A DNA stretch of 64,000 nucleotides from UBA2040 sp041751955 (lineage in GTDB: Bacteria; Bacteroidota; Bacteroidia; Flavobacteriales_D; Crocinitomicaceae), in contig JBGSIB010000065.1 of assembly GCA_041751955.1 (NCBI GenBank), forward strand, positions 1 through 64,000. The letters are read 5' to 3'. A model generated the notes under the pieces. The model worked only from the letters and a program-made list of their open reading frames with translations, searched no databases and was not told where the DNA came from. Of the stretch, positions 54,663 through 63,842 are shown in pieces; positions within the stretch are counted from its first letter, which is position 1; every line of letters starts with the position of its first letter. The position numbers and the translations under genes are program-made.

Positions 54663-56951
54663 TTATTTTCCTTGCAATTCTTCAACACGTTTTTGTCGCT
54701 GCATAGGGTTTTCTCTCGAATTTTTTTCTTTGAATAGCTCATATCGAGTTGGTTGTAAAACAGGAGGGAAGGAGTTGTTGTTCAAATCTGTATCGCCTGT
54801 TTCCAAGAATGGATCCAATCGAAAAGCCTCCACGTTCTTTTCAAAAATAAAGACCTTGGTAACTTCTAATTCTTGTTTTCTCCAAATTTCAGCTGGAATG
54901 CGAATTACTTCTGTTGTGCCATCTGAAAAAGTAGCTTCTAGTATCAAGGGCATGACCAAACCGCCTAAATTACTGAAAGTCAATTCGTAAAAGTACTTTT
55001 CGCTATTCAGTAAATCTTTCTGAGCTGGAGTTAATTTGGCCAGCATTTCTTCATACTCCTGTTTATCCAAAGCATCAACAGCATATTTATCACGTTTTCC
55101 GTAAAAATCATCAATGTCTGAATCGCGCTCATTCACAGTTTCTTTAATACTTGCTTTATTTCTTATATCGCCGATAAACTGATCTTGTTTGGCATCTGTT
55201 GCTTTGGCAGCTGCTTTGTCTGTCTCAGGATTCATATTGCTTATTTCGAAGCCTTTGACTTTGGTAAGTGAAATGTCGACATGGTCAGTAGTATAAAACC
55301 AACCTCTCCAGAACCAATCCAAATCTACTGCCGAAGCATCTTCCATTGTTCTGAAAAAATCAGCTGGAGTAGGATGTTTGAATTTCCAGCGTTCACAATA
55401 TGTTTTGAAGGCATAGTCAAACGATTCACGTCCCATGACAGTTTCGCGAAGAATATTCAGTGCTGTTGCGGGTTTTCCGTAGGCATTATTACCAAACTGC
55501 CATATACTTTCAGAGTTGGTCATTATTGGCGAAATAAAATTTTTGTCTCCTCGCATATAATCCGCTATCAAATAAGCTGGACCGCGTCGCGAAGGATATC
55601 CTCTTTCCCATTCTTGCTCCGTCAAATATTGAACAAATGTATTCAAACCTTCATCCATCCATGTCCATTGACGCTCATCTGAATTGATAATCATTGGAAA
55701 GAAATTGTGACCTACCTCATGGATAATCACACCCCACATGCCGTATTTGGTTTGTTCTGAGTACGTTCCGTCAGACAGAGGGCGACCACCATTGAAACAT
55801 ATCATAGGATACTCCATGCCGATTCTGTCTGTATGCACTGAAATCGCAACAGGATAAGGATAATCAACAGTATATTTCGAATACGTTTTTATGGTATGAG
55901 CAACGAGTTTAGTCGAATAGCGTTCCCAAAGTGGATTTCCTTCTTTCGGATAAAAACTCATGCACATAACATCCTTATCTGCTTGTTTTACATGTTGGGC
56001 ATCCCAAATAAATTTACGAGAACTCGCAAAGGCGAAATCGCGAACATTGGTGGCTTTATAAGTCCAAGTTTTTGAACTCGTTGCTTTGTTTTTTTCTGCA
56101 ATTTCAGCCTCAGCTTGAGTTATGATAAATACAGGAGAATCAGCTGATTGAGCTTTTTTGTAGCGAGATTGCTGTTCAGCACTTAAACATTTACTCATAT
56201 TTTGTATTTCACCTGTTGCTGCAACAACGTGATCTGCAGGAACGTTGATGTTCACCGTGTAATCTCCAAAAGGCAAAGTGAATTCACCTGCACCTAGAAA
56301 TTGTTTATTCTGCCAGCCTTCCACATCATTGTAAACACACATTCGCGGAAAAAACTGTGCAATGGTGTAGATGTAATTGTCCTCTTTATCAAAATATTCG
56401 TATCCAGATCGCCCGCCAACCTTAAATCTATCGTTGATATTGTATTGCCATTTCACTTTGAAAGAAATGGAAGATTTAGGTAAGAGAGCTTTTGCTAAAT
56501 CTATACGCATCATCGTTTTGTTGATGAAATACTTCATTTTCTCGCCATTGACAGCTGTAACAGATTCAACTTTGTAACCACCTTCGTAATAGAAAAGTTT
56601 GTTTTCAACGTCTTTAATGGATTTAAAATCTTCCATCTTATCCAATTGAATGAGTTGAGCGTCACTCCCTGGAGTATAGATGTTTTGATCCAACTGTAAC
56701 CATAAATATTCTAGTTTATCTGGCGAGTTATTTGTGTAAGTAATCGTTTCTATACCACTCAAAATTTGCGTTTTATCATCGATTGTCACATCGATTTTAT
56801 AATCTGCTTTTTGTTGATAGTAATTGTGACCCGGAGCTCCACCAGCCGTTCTATAATCATTTGGTGTTGGCAATTCTTGGTCCAATTGCGCAAATTTCGA
56901 TTGTCCCCAACAAAATGCTGGGAGAAAAGATAGGATAATTATTTTCTTCAT
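54663..56951 (-). CDS. M1 family metallopeptidase (aminopeptidase), exported
   Basis: The protein has 762 residues with a signal peptide (to about residue 16). The zinc site is HEVGH (His411, Glu412, His415) with Glu434 18 residues further on (WMDEGLNTF). The N-terminal domain carries the usual M1 beta-rich saddle. A charged C-terminal extension follows the catalytic domain. It should remove N-terminal residues from peptides in the periplasm. Its stop is 2 bases from the stop of the convergent propeller gene, and its start overlaps the DUF6702 stop by 4 bases. Confidence 0.9.
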   Translation of the reverse strand: MKKIIILSFLPAFCWGQSKFAQLDQELPTPNDYRTAGGAPGHNYYQQKADYKIDVTIDDKTQILSGIETITYTNNSPDKLEYLWLQLDQNIYTPGSDAQLIQLDKMEDFKSIKDVENKLFYYEGGYKVESVTAVNGEKMKYFINKTMMRIDLAKALLPKSSISFKVKWQYNINDRFKVGGRSGYEYFDKEDNYIYTIAQFFPRMCVYNDVEGWQNKQFLGAGEFTLPFGDYTVNINVPADHVVAATGEIQNMSKCLSAEQQSRYKKAQSADSPVFIITQAEAEIAEKNKATSSKTWTYKATNVRDFAFASSRKFIWDAQHVKQADKDVMCMSFYPKEGNPLWERYSTKLVAHTIKTYSKYTVDYPYPVAISVHTDRIGMEYPMICFNGGRPLSDGTYSEQTKYGMWGVIIHEVGHNFFPMIINSDERQWTWMDEGLNTFVQYLTEQEWERGYPSRRGPAYLIADYMRGDKNFISPIMTNSESIWQFGNNAYGKPATALNILRETVMGRESFDYAFKTYCERWKFKHPTPADFFRTMEDASAVDLDWFWRGWFYTTDHVDISLTKVKGFEISNMNPETDKAAAKATDAKQDQFIGDIRNKASIKETVNERDSDIDDFYGKRDKYAVDALDKQEYEEMLAKLTPAQKDLLNSEKYFYELTFSNLGGLVMPLILEATFSDGTTEVIRIPAEIWRKQELEVTKVFIFEKNVEAFRLDPFLETGDTDLNNNSFPPVLQPTRYELFKEKNSRENPMQRQKRVEELQGK

Positions 56952-57454
56952 TTTAAGGAGATGGTTGACGTTTTTTTATTGGCTAAAAATACAGCATTTA
57001 CCGATTTAATGCCTTCGATATAATTCAATTTATTCTGTTGTTTGGGATATTCTCTCATCATTAAGTCAAAAGTCACATCCAGACTAGTTCCGGCTTCAGA
57101 CTTTTTAGACTTGAAATAGAAGTTGGTCATACCTGTTTCAAGCACCTCATAACCAACAATTTGAAATTCAAGTGAACCGAATTCAGTTGTCACTTGAAAT
57201 CCTTCAAAGAGCAATTCAGACATGGCTTGTTGCATATCTTCATCCTTCGTGTAGTCTTCTAATTCGCCAATTTTCAAATTATTCGACACGAACCATTCCT
57301 CCAAATCATGGGTAGATAGGATCAGGGTGCCCTCGTAAACACTTTCGTCCGTGTTATATGTTAGCTCGGCAAAACCAAAGAAATATTCGTGTGCGTTTGA
57401 GGAGAAGGAAAGGATAGAGATGAAGAAAACAATAAACCAGTGTTTCATTATCAT
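56948..57454 (-). CDS. DUF6702 family exported protein
   Basis: The protein has 168 residues with a signal peptide (SNA-H, so the mature form starts with His-Glu-Tyr-Phe). The HEYFFGFAELTYN start and the LILSTHDLEEWF segment fit the DUF6702 family. It is translationally coupled to the M1 peptidase gene by a 4-base overlap, which suggests a partner or folding helper of that enzyme. That role is inferred. Confidence 0.72.
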   Translation of the reverse strand: MIMKHWFIVFFISILSFSSNAHEYFFGFAELTYNTDESVYEGTLILSTHDLEEWFVSNNLKIGELEDYTKDEDMQQAMSELLFEGFQVTTEFGSLEFQIVGYEVLETGMTNFYFKSKKSEAGTSLDVTFDLMMREYPKQQNKLNYIEGIKSVNAVFLANKKTSTISLK

Positions 57455-57484
57455 TAATTTTGGCTAATTTAAGGAAACTTGAGC

Positions 57485-57514
57485 AAAAAAAATGGGTACC
57501 CAAAAGGATACCCA
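57485..57514 (-). terminator. Terminator of the pyrG-yidC operon
   Basis: On the minus strand TGGGTATCC pairs with GGTACCCA (one bulge), then eight T residues. It lies 22 bases after the yidC stop. Confidence 0.8.
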
Positions 57515-57535
57515 ATCATTTTAACTTTAATTTTC

Positions 57536-59437
57536 TTATCGTTTTTTAGTTTTATCTTGTTGAGCCTTTTGCATTTGCTCCAATCTTTCTTGGAATTTCG
57601 ATTTAGCTTTTGGACCCTTTGAAGTAGCTATCACTTTTCGTGCCGCCATTTTTTCTTTCAATTTAGCTTCATCCACAAAGAATTTCTTGATTGCCAGAGC
57701 TATGATAATTGAGAATAGCGTGGAAATGAAGTAATAATAACTCAATCCTGAAGAATAGTTGTTGAAGAAGAAAATCATCATTATTGGGAAGAAGTACATG
57801 ATAACTTTCATGTTGGGCATTCCTGGCTGCTGAGGTGTTTGCATTTGACCGCTGTTCACAAAAGTGTAAATCAGGGTTGTTGCTGCCATCAACAAAGTAA
57901 ATAAACTCATGTGATCACCATAGACAGGGATGTATGTTCCAAAATCCCAAATTGAATCGTAAGAGGATAAATCTTCAGCCCACAAAAAGCTTTTTTGACG
58001 AAGTTCGAAAGCTGTTGGAAAGAAACGGAAAACGGCCAATAGAATTGGCATTTGAATCAACATAGGAAGACAGCCAGATAATGGACTAGCTCCAGATTCG
58101 CGATACAAAGACATCATTTCCGTCTGCTTTTTCATGGCATCGGATTTTTCAGGAAACTTTTTGTTCAATTCGTCGATTTCAGGCTTTAAAATTTTCATTT
58201 TAGCTGAAGAAACATACATTTTCCATTGAATAGGCATCAAAACCAATTTCAAGATCAATGTTAATAAGAAGATGGCGATTCCGATTGCAATGCCACTTTC
58301 CAGCAATAAATTAAATACAGGTTGAACCGCATAAATATTAATCCAGCGGAACAATCCCCAACCAAAATTCAAAATATCGTCGTAGCCTTCGCCGTATGAT
58401 TTTAATACCTCATAATCATTTGGACCAAAGAACCAATCAAAACTTGCCGTCGCGTCATCACTTGCGGGGATGTTTAAGGTCAACTGTGAGGAATAATCTT
58501 TCAAGTGACTGAATATCTTTGGATGACTGTCTTTGTATGTTTTAACTTCAAGTTTTGAATCTTTTTTCAAAAAAGGTACACTTGGTTTTAAAATAGAAGA
58601 GAAGTAACTTTGTTTATATGTCACCCATTCGATATCGTCTTCGGCATCCAAATCATCATCGCCCATTTCGCTCAAATAGTCAAAACCTTCTTCTTTGTTT
58701 TTAAGACAAATTGTGGATACACGACGTTGTTCAGAGAATAAGCGCTCTGTTTTCTTAAAAGAAGTTTCCCAATTGAAAACGACTTTTTTGTTGGAAATGT
58801 CATTTTTAAGACCTTTTAAATTGATATCGAAACCAATGTTGTAGTTGGTATTGGGTAAAGTATAATTGAAACTAACTGACTTACCAGGAGCAAGTTCTTT
58901 CGTAAACTGTATGCTGTTTTTGGTTTGTTTCGTTATTTCAAAAACTTGTTTAGTTGTTTCAACTTCTTTTCCATCTACTTTGAAAATCAAACCATTAGAT
59001 GCATCGCCTTCACCAAAAAGATGAAGGGGATGTTTTTTGCCATCGTTCTTCGTATAATTCTTGAACGATTTAAATTCTTTCAAGTATAGAGAAGCAATTT
59101 GTCCACCTTTTGTATCGAAATCAACGATGTATTTGTCGTTTTCCAGTCGAACGATTTCACCTGTCGTTTCTAAGTTAGATACTTCGGCAACGTTTGTGTC
59201 TTTTTTAGCAGTATCCGCAACAATTGGGTCTATAGGCGCTAAATCCCTTGTAGTTGAGTCTTTTGCTTTCTCTTCCTTGTTGGCCGTATTTGCTTGTTTC
59301 TCACTCGCTTTCTTGGATTTCTCCATTTCAATACGTTGCTTTTCTTTCAATTCTTCTTCTGAAGGTCGGTTGAATATACTGAAGACGCTCAGTATCAATC
59401 CGATTAGAACCAGTCCTATGACGGTATTTCTATCCAT
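57536..59437 (-). CDS. yidC: Membrane protein insertase YidC
   Basis: Inserts and folds inner-membrane proteins. At 633 residues it has the Gram-negative form: an N-terminal helix (about 3-20), a charged Lys/Glu-rich linker, a large periplasmic beta domain, then the conserved five-helix core, with SGASPLSGCLPMLIQMPI marking the groove region, and a basic tail. It follows pyrG with a 12-base gap. Confidence 0.95.
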   Translation of the reverse strand: MDRNTVIGLVLIGLILSVFSIFNRPSEEELKEKQRIEMEKSKKASEKQANTANKEEKAKDSTTRDLAPIDPIVADTAKKDTNVAEVSNLETTGEIVRLENDKYIVDFDTKGGQIASLYLKEFKSFKNYTKNDGKKHPLHLFGEGDASNGLIFKVDGKEVETTKQVFEITKQTKNSIQFTKELAPGKSVSFNYTLPNTNYNIGFDINLKGLKNDISNKKVVFNWETSFKKTERLFSEQRRVSTICLKNKEEGFDYLSEMGDDDLDAEDDIEWVTYKQSYFSSILKPSVPFLKKDSKLEVKTYKDSHPKIFSHLKDYSSQLTLNIPASDDATASFDWFFGPNDYEVLKSYGEGYDDILNFGWGLFRWINIYAVQPVFNLLLESGIAIGIAIFLLTLILKLVLMPIQWKMYVSSAKMKILKPEIDELNKKFPEKSDAMKKQTEMMSLYRESGASPLSGCLPMLIQMPILLAVFRFFPTAFELRQKSFLWAEDLSSYDSIWDFGTYIPVYGDHMSLFTLLMAATTLIYTFVNSGQMQTPQQPGMPNMKVIMYFFPIMMIFFFNNYSSGLSYYYFISTLFSIIIALAIKKFFVDEAKLKEKMAARKVIATSKGPKAKSKFQERLEQMQKAQQDKTKKR

Positions 59438-59449
59438 TTTATTCTTTGT

Positions 59450-61060
59450 TTATTTTTTATTTTTTATTGCCGCATTGACAAAAGCGACAAATAAAGGATG
59501 CGGTTTTGCAACAGTACTTTTGTATTCAGGATGAAATTGGGCTCCTAAAAACCATGGATGATCAGGAATTTCTATAATTTCCACCAATCCAGTTTTTGGA
59601 TTCTTCCCAGTAGGAATCATTCCTCCATTGATAAATTCTTCCAGATATGCATTGTTGAATTCATATCTATGACGATGTCTTTCAGATACCTTATCTGTTG
59701 TGTAAGCTTTTGAGGCGAGCGATCCAGGTTTTAATTGACATTTGTAAGCGCCCAAACGCATAGTACCTCCCATGTTGGAAATGTTTTTTTGTTCTTCCAT
59801 CATGCTTATAACAGGATAAGCACAATCTTCAGCTATTTCCGTTGTATGGGCATCAGAATGATTTAATACATTTCGAGCAAATTCTATTACTGCACATTGC
59901 ATTCCTAAACAGATTCCGAAAAACGGCACTTTCTGTTCTCGTGCAAAACGAACAGCTTCTATTTTACCAGAAATACCTCTTGAACCAAAACCTGGAGCAA
60001 CTAAAATCCCATCTAATCCACCTAGTTTTTTATCTACGTTTTCACCAGTAATCTTTTCAGAATGAATCCATTTAATGTTTACTTGACACTCGTTTTCAGC
60101 TCCTGCGTGAATAAAAGATTCAGAGATGGACTTGTAGGAATCCTTGTATTCCACGTACTTACCAACTAAACCTATATTAACTTCAGTTTTTGGATTATGA
60201 ATTCGATTTAAGAAATTCGTCCATTTTTCCATATTCGGAATAGACTTAGAAGATAAACCCAATTTCTCAAGAACAACTTTGTCCAATTCTTCTTTTTGCA
60301 TCAAAAATGGAACTTCATATATGGTATTGGCATCACGAGATTCGATTACTGCATTCATGCTAACATTACAGAATTTCGCAATTTTTTGGCGTAAGTCTAG
60401 GCCTAGTTCATGTTCTGTTCTGCAACACAGAATATCAGGTTGAACACCAAGTTCAAGTAACTGTTTTACAGAGTGTTGTGTTGGTTTTGTTTTCAATTCA
60501 CCAGCAGCAGCTAGGTAAGGAACCAAAGTTAAATGGATCACAATGCAATCATTTTCAAACTCCCAAAGCATTTGACGAACCGCTTCAACATACGGTAATG
60601 ATTCAATATCACCAACAGTTCCACCTATTTCTGTTATAACAATATCATGTGTTCCTTTTTTACCAAGAATTTGAATGCGTTCTTTGATTTCATCTGTGAT
60701 ATGGGGAACTACTTGAACCGTTTTACCCAAGAAATCGCCTCTACGTTCTTTTTCAATAACAGATTGATAGATTCTGCCAGTCGTAACATTGTTCGCTTGT
60801 GAGGTTGGAACATTTAAGAATCGTTCATAGTGACCAAGATCCAAGTCAGTTTCTGCCCCATCGTCTGTTACAAAACATTCTCCATGCTCGTATGGATTCA
60901 GAGTGCCTGGATCTATATTGATGTAAGGATCAAGTTTTTGAATGGTCACGGAATATCCGCGAGCCTGCAGTAAAGTCGCTAAAGACGCGGAAATAATACC
61001 TTTACCTAATGATGAAGTAACACCCCCTGTTACAAAGATGTATTTTGTGGAATTTGACAT
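59450..61060 (-). CDS. pyrG: CTP synthase
   Basis: Makes CTP from UTP with glutamine or ammonia. At 536 residues it has both parts: the synthetase with TGGVTSSLGKG, KLDPYINIDPGTLNP and HGECFVTDDGAETDLDLGHYERF, and the glutamine amidotransferase with GICLGMQ (nucleophile Cys) and FHPEYKS. It heads an operon with yidC. Confidence 0.96.
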   Translation of the reverse strand: MSNSTKYIFVTGGVTSSLGKGIISASLATLLQARGYSVTIQKLDPYINIDPGTLNPYEHGECFVTDDGAETDLDLGHYERFLNVPTSQANNVTTGRIYQSVIEKERRGDFLGKTVQVVPHITDEIKERIQILGKKGTHDIVITEIGGTVGDIESLPYVEAVRQMLWEFENDCIVIHLTLVPYLAAAGELKTKPTQHSVKQLLELGVQPDILCCRTEHELGLDLRQKIAKFCNVSMNAVIESRDANTIYEVPFLMQKEELDKVVLEKLGLSSKSIPNMEKWTNFLNRIHNPKTEVNIGLVGKYVEYKDSYKSISESFIHAGAENECQVNIKWIHSEKITGENVDKKLGGLDGILVAPGFGSRGISGKIEAVRFAREQKVPFFGICLGMQCAVIEFARNVLNHSDAHTTEIAEDCAYPVISMMEEQKNISNMGGTMRLGAYKCQLKPGSLASKAYTTDKVSERHRHRYEFNNAYLEEFINGGMIPTGKNPKTGLVEIIEIPDHPWFLGAQFHPEYKSTVAKPHPLFVAFVNAAIKNKK

Positions 61061-61088
61061 ACCGATTTTGGATTGTAACTACGGGGGG

Positions 61089-61096
61089 CAAAATTA
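61089..61096 (-). promoter_or_regulatory. -7 box for pyrG-yidC
   Basis: On the minus strand TAATTTTG ends 28 bases before the ATG. No well-spaced TTG is seen; a C-rich stretch (CCCCCC) lies in the leader just after the box, where transcript slippage could occur. Confidence 0.45.
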
Positions 61097-61144
61097 ACCA
61101 ATAAGCTGAGATGTAAGCGGAAAAGTTTCAACTTTATTTTAAAA

Positions 61145-62068
61145 TCAATAGGACCAAACAGAATTTGTGCCTATTTGACCATAAAATCTGTTTTTTCGCA
61201 TGTCCTTTTTCTCGAAAATAGCACAACCATCTTCACTCAAACGAGGGTAGTGGGGAGTCTTTCTTTCTACTGATTTTGGAAAAAGAATCAAGTCGTGTGA
61301 TAATCTGTTTTGAAAAACATGTCTAACTTGTTCAGAATCAATGCCAATTTGAGCCAATGCGTAATTACCAAAAGGCAATTTGTATTGTGCTCCAATAGAA
61401 AAAATCCCATGACTCGTTTTCCCATAGGGCAAATCTTCAAGGATTCTGAAACCACTGGGACATTTGTCCAAATGAACTTTTTCCCATTTCGAGCCTCGCG
61501 TTTCGCCTGTCCATAGCTTGATACCCATGTTAAAATTATAATCTTGATACTGATAAGCGAGCATGAGATTACCCGTTCTAAATTTATCTCGACCTGTACC
61601 CGCGAAAATGTCGTTTTCGAAAAAAACTTGAAAACCAGAGCTTTGAATAGTCCATCCACCAGAATTTTGGGATGTTTGTTTGTTGTCTCTGTACCAAAGG
61701 TAATTATACCCAATAGCATTTTTATATGCCGTTTGATGCTGTAAACCACCCCAAATGAAACTAGTGTCTTTGTCTCGAGTTCCGCCCATTAACAATGCAC
61801 CAAAAGCCAAGCGATTTTCCCACATTTTCTTTCGAGAACCGATGTTGTTTAGCGAGAAAGTACTGCTATTTTCTAGATTGATTTGCGCAAAAGCGTAATT
61901 GGCATAGACATTTGCTTTCAAACCTATTTGATTCGTATGCGTTCCTATATTGATGACCAGCCCTAATCGTGCGCCCCAATTTTTATCCTGATACGATTGT
62001 GCGAATGACTCATTAGAAAATTGTAAGGTCAAATAAATCAGTATTACCGAAAAAAAGAATTTGTTCAC
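61145..62068 (-). CDS. Exported strand-rich protein of unknown function, probably outer membrane
   Basis: The protein has 307 residues and starts with GTG at 62068. A signal peptide (to about residue 23, SFAQ) is followed by strand-rich sequence with many aromatic and Gly residues (GARLGLVINIG, FIWGGLQHQTAYKNAIGYNYLWY, FENDIFAGTGRDKFRTGNLMLAYQYQDYNFNMGIKLW). Similar sequences may be labelled polymorphic toxin type 23 in databases, but I see no toxin export or immunity gene and do not use that name. The end, SVWSY, is aromatic, as in barrels. It is the gene upstream of pyrG on the same strand, with its own start. Confidence 0.6.
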   Translation of the reverse strand: MNKFFFSVILIYLTLQFSNESFAQSYQDKNWGARLGLVINIGTHTNQIGLKANVYANYAFAQINLENSSTFSLNNIGSRKKMWENRLAFGALLMGGTRDKDTSFIWGGLQHQTAYKNAIGYNYLWYRDNKQTSQNSGGWTIQSSGFQVFFENDIFAGTGRDKFRTGNLMLAYQYQDYNFNMGIKLWTGETRGSKWEKVHLDKCPSGFRILEDLPYGKTSHGIFSIGAQYKLPFGNYALAQIGIDSEQVRHVFQNRLSHDLILFPKSVERKTPHYPRLSEDGCAIFEKKDMRKNRFYGQIGTNSVWSY

Positions 62069-62109
62069 AGCGGAATACTTTCAATTATCGTACCTAAAAA
62101 GACAAATTA

Positions 62110-62946
62110 TTAATCTTTCGGTTTTAACGAATGGATGGAGTCTTCTTCGATTCGAATATATTTGGATTTGTAAAGGTTGCCAACCGCTTTTTTGAAGTTT
62201 TTCTTACTCATCCCGACTTGTCTCTTGATTTCATCTGGAGAACTTTTATCGTGCAAATAAAGAATCCCACCTCGACGCTGAATCATATCAAACAACTCTT
62301 CTGAAAGTGGTTCTATTTTGCCATAACCTTCTGGCTCGAGGCGAACATCTAGTTTGCCGTCTTCACGAATATTGTAGACGTAACCTGTTGTTATTTCGCC
62401 TTTTAACACATTTTTGTTAAAGTCCTGGTGATAAATCAATCCAGGGAATCGATCATCCACAATCACCTTTACACCTAAGTCAGTTGTATCGTCAATCATT
62501 ATATCAACAGGGACGTTCAACTGAACAATGCTCGTATCCGTTTCGAAGAATTTTTTATATTTCGTGGTCGCTACTAATCGATCTGTTGCATCATCAAGGA
62601 ATAAATAAACCATTACAGATTCTCCTTCAACTAGTTTATAGCGCTGTTCTCGATAAGGTACCATCAGGTCTTTTTCAACTCCCCAATCCAAAAAAGCACC
62701 GAAGTGATTTACTTGATTTACTTTAAGATAACCGAATCGATCTAAAGTAACGTTAGGTTCTAAAGTTGTTGCAATTAATCTGTCTTCTGAATCGCGGTAA
62801 ATGAATACAGTAATCGTATTACCGACTTCCCATTCTGGGAGCACATATTTTTGTGGAAGTAAAACATCCTGATTTTCGTCACCCAAATATATGCCAACAC
62901 TTGTGAACCGGAGTATCTCCAGATCATTAAATTCTCCAAGAATCAT
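62110..62946 (-). CDS. S1-domain RNA-binding protein, CvfB type
   Basis: The protein has 278 residues. Two or three S1/OB-like beta-barrels run through residues about 1-210 (GIYLGDENQDVLLPQKYV, VNHFGAFLDWGVEKDLMVPY, GYVYNIREDGKLDVRLEPEGY), followed by a winged-helix-like end (RRGGILYLHDKSSPDEIKRQVGMSKKNFKKAVG). This is the CvfB/YitL layout. Expected to bind RNA in the cytoplasm; targets unknown. It begins directly after the stop of the universal stress gene. Confidence 0.9.
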   Translation of the reverse strand: MILGEFNDLEILRFTSVGIYLGDENQDVLLPQKYVLPEWEVGNTITVFIYRDSEDRLIATTLEPNVTLDRFGYLKVNQVNHFGAFLDWGVEKDLMVPYREQRYKLVEGESVMVYLFLDDATDRLVATTKYKKFFETDTSIVQLNVPVDIMIDDTTDLGVKVIVDDRFPGLIYHQDFNKNVLKGEITTGYVYNIREDGKLDVRLEPEGYGKIEPLSEELFDMIQRRGGILYLHDKSSPDEIKRQVGMSKKNFKKAVGNLYKSKYIRIEEDSIHSLKPKD

Positions 62947-63753
62947 TTAGAAATAAAGAGCTGAGGCCAGTTTAGAATTAACCACCATACAAGGCAAATT
63001 CAAACTGTTGGTGATTAATGATTGACCGAATGTTTCGAACTGTGGTAATATACTTTCAGAATGGTAGGCAAAAGCTACTATTTCTGCACTTTGACTTTCA
63101 GCGTATTGTTCAATTTTTTTGATATAACTTCCTTTAGAAGAAAGTTTTACGAATTCAGCTTTTACTCCTCTTTCTTCGTAATTGTTTTTCACGATGTGTG
63201 TTCTTGTTTTCATCGTCATAGACAAACGCTCGTCATTTTGGTCTTCCCAAAGAATGTGCACTTCTCCTCCAAAAATATTGGCCATATCTCCAGCAATATT
63301 GACAATTTGAAGAGATTCTTTTGTTAAATCAACAGGAACAATAACTTTTGAAATATTTCTCAAAGGCGTCCCTTTTTGCACGACAAGAAAAGGTACATCA
63401 GATGTTCGTATCATCTTTAAGGCATGTGAACCAAAAAGTTTTTGAAGCCCTAAGGCACCATGTGTACCCATGATAACAAGTTGAGCATGTTCGCTTTTAG
63501 CCATTTTGCCCATATCGTCAAGGTAACTGCCTGTTTTCACAACGGGCGTTAAAGTACATCCCTCAGGCAACTTTTTTGTGGCAATTATTTCTTCCAGCTT
63601 TTTATGAGCTTGTTCTTCTTTACTGGATGTGTTCACTACATGGAGTAATTCAATATCTGTATGAACGTGATTCGCAATATGCAAAGCGTATTCAAGGGCT
63701 GTGTCCCCAATTTCAGTAAAGTCGTGTAAAACGATGTACAAATTTTTACTCAT
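62947..63753 (-). CDS. Universal stress protein with two Usp domains
   Basis: The start at 63753 gives 268 residues; an upstream ATG at 63777 overlaps the -7 box. Two Usp domains are in tandem. The first ends with the ATP-site pattern GTHGALGLQKLFGSH; the second ends CMVVNSK and its nucleotide motif is poor. Such proteins bind nucleotides under stress. Transcribed with the CvfB-type gene. Confidence 0.88.
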   Translation of the reverse strand: MSKNLYIVLHDFTEIGDTALEYALHIANHVHTDIELLHVVNTSSKEEQAHKKLEEIIATKKLPEGCTLTPVVKTGSYLDDMGKMAKSEHAQLVIMGTHGALGLQKLFGSHALKMIRTSDVPFLVVQKGTPLRNISKVIVPVDLTKESLQIVNIAGDMANIFGGEVHILWEDQNDERLSMTMKTRTHIVKNNYEERGVKAEFVKLSSKGSYIKKIEQYAESQSAEIVAFAYHSESILPQFETFGQSLITNSLNLPCMVVNSKLASALYF

Positions 63754-63774
63754 AGCGACGAATTTGTTATTTAT

Positions 63775-63782
63775 CAAATATA
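63775..63782 (-). promoter_or_regulatory. -7 box for the universal stress protein operon
   Basis: On the minus strand TATATTTG ends 21 bases before the ATG at 63753. It would overlap an in-frame ATG at 63777, which argues for the later start. Confidence 0.5.
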
Positions 63783-63842
63783 ATAAAATGTATCATATAA
63801 GGAAATGTCAGAGATGGAAAGAAATGAACAGTCAAATATGAA

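Noticed and set aside
59061..59534. 157-codon plus-strand frame opposite yidC and pyrG
   Set aside because: It overlaps two clear genes, has no recognisable domain, and its composition is what a shadow of their codons gives.
61288..61749. 153-codon minus-strand frame within the exported protein gene
   Set aside because: It is a different frame of the 61145-62068 gene, which has a signal peptide and a barrel-like pattern.
61145..62068. Polymorphic toxin with immunity gene
   Set aside because: No toxin-delivery domain or small immunity gene is adjacent; the sequence reads as an exported strand-rich protein.
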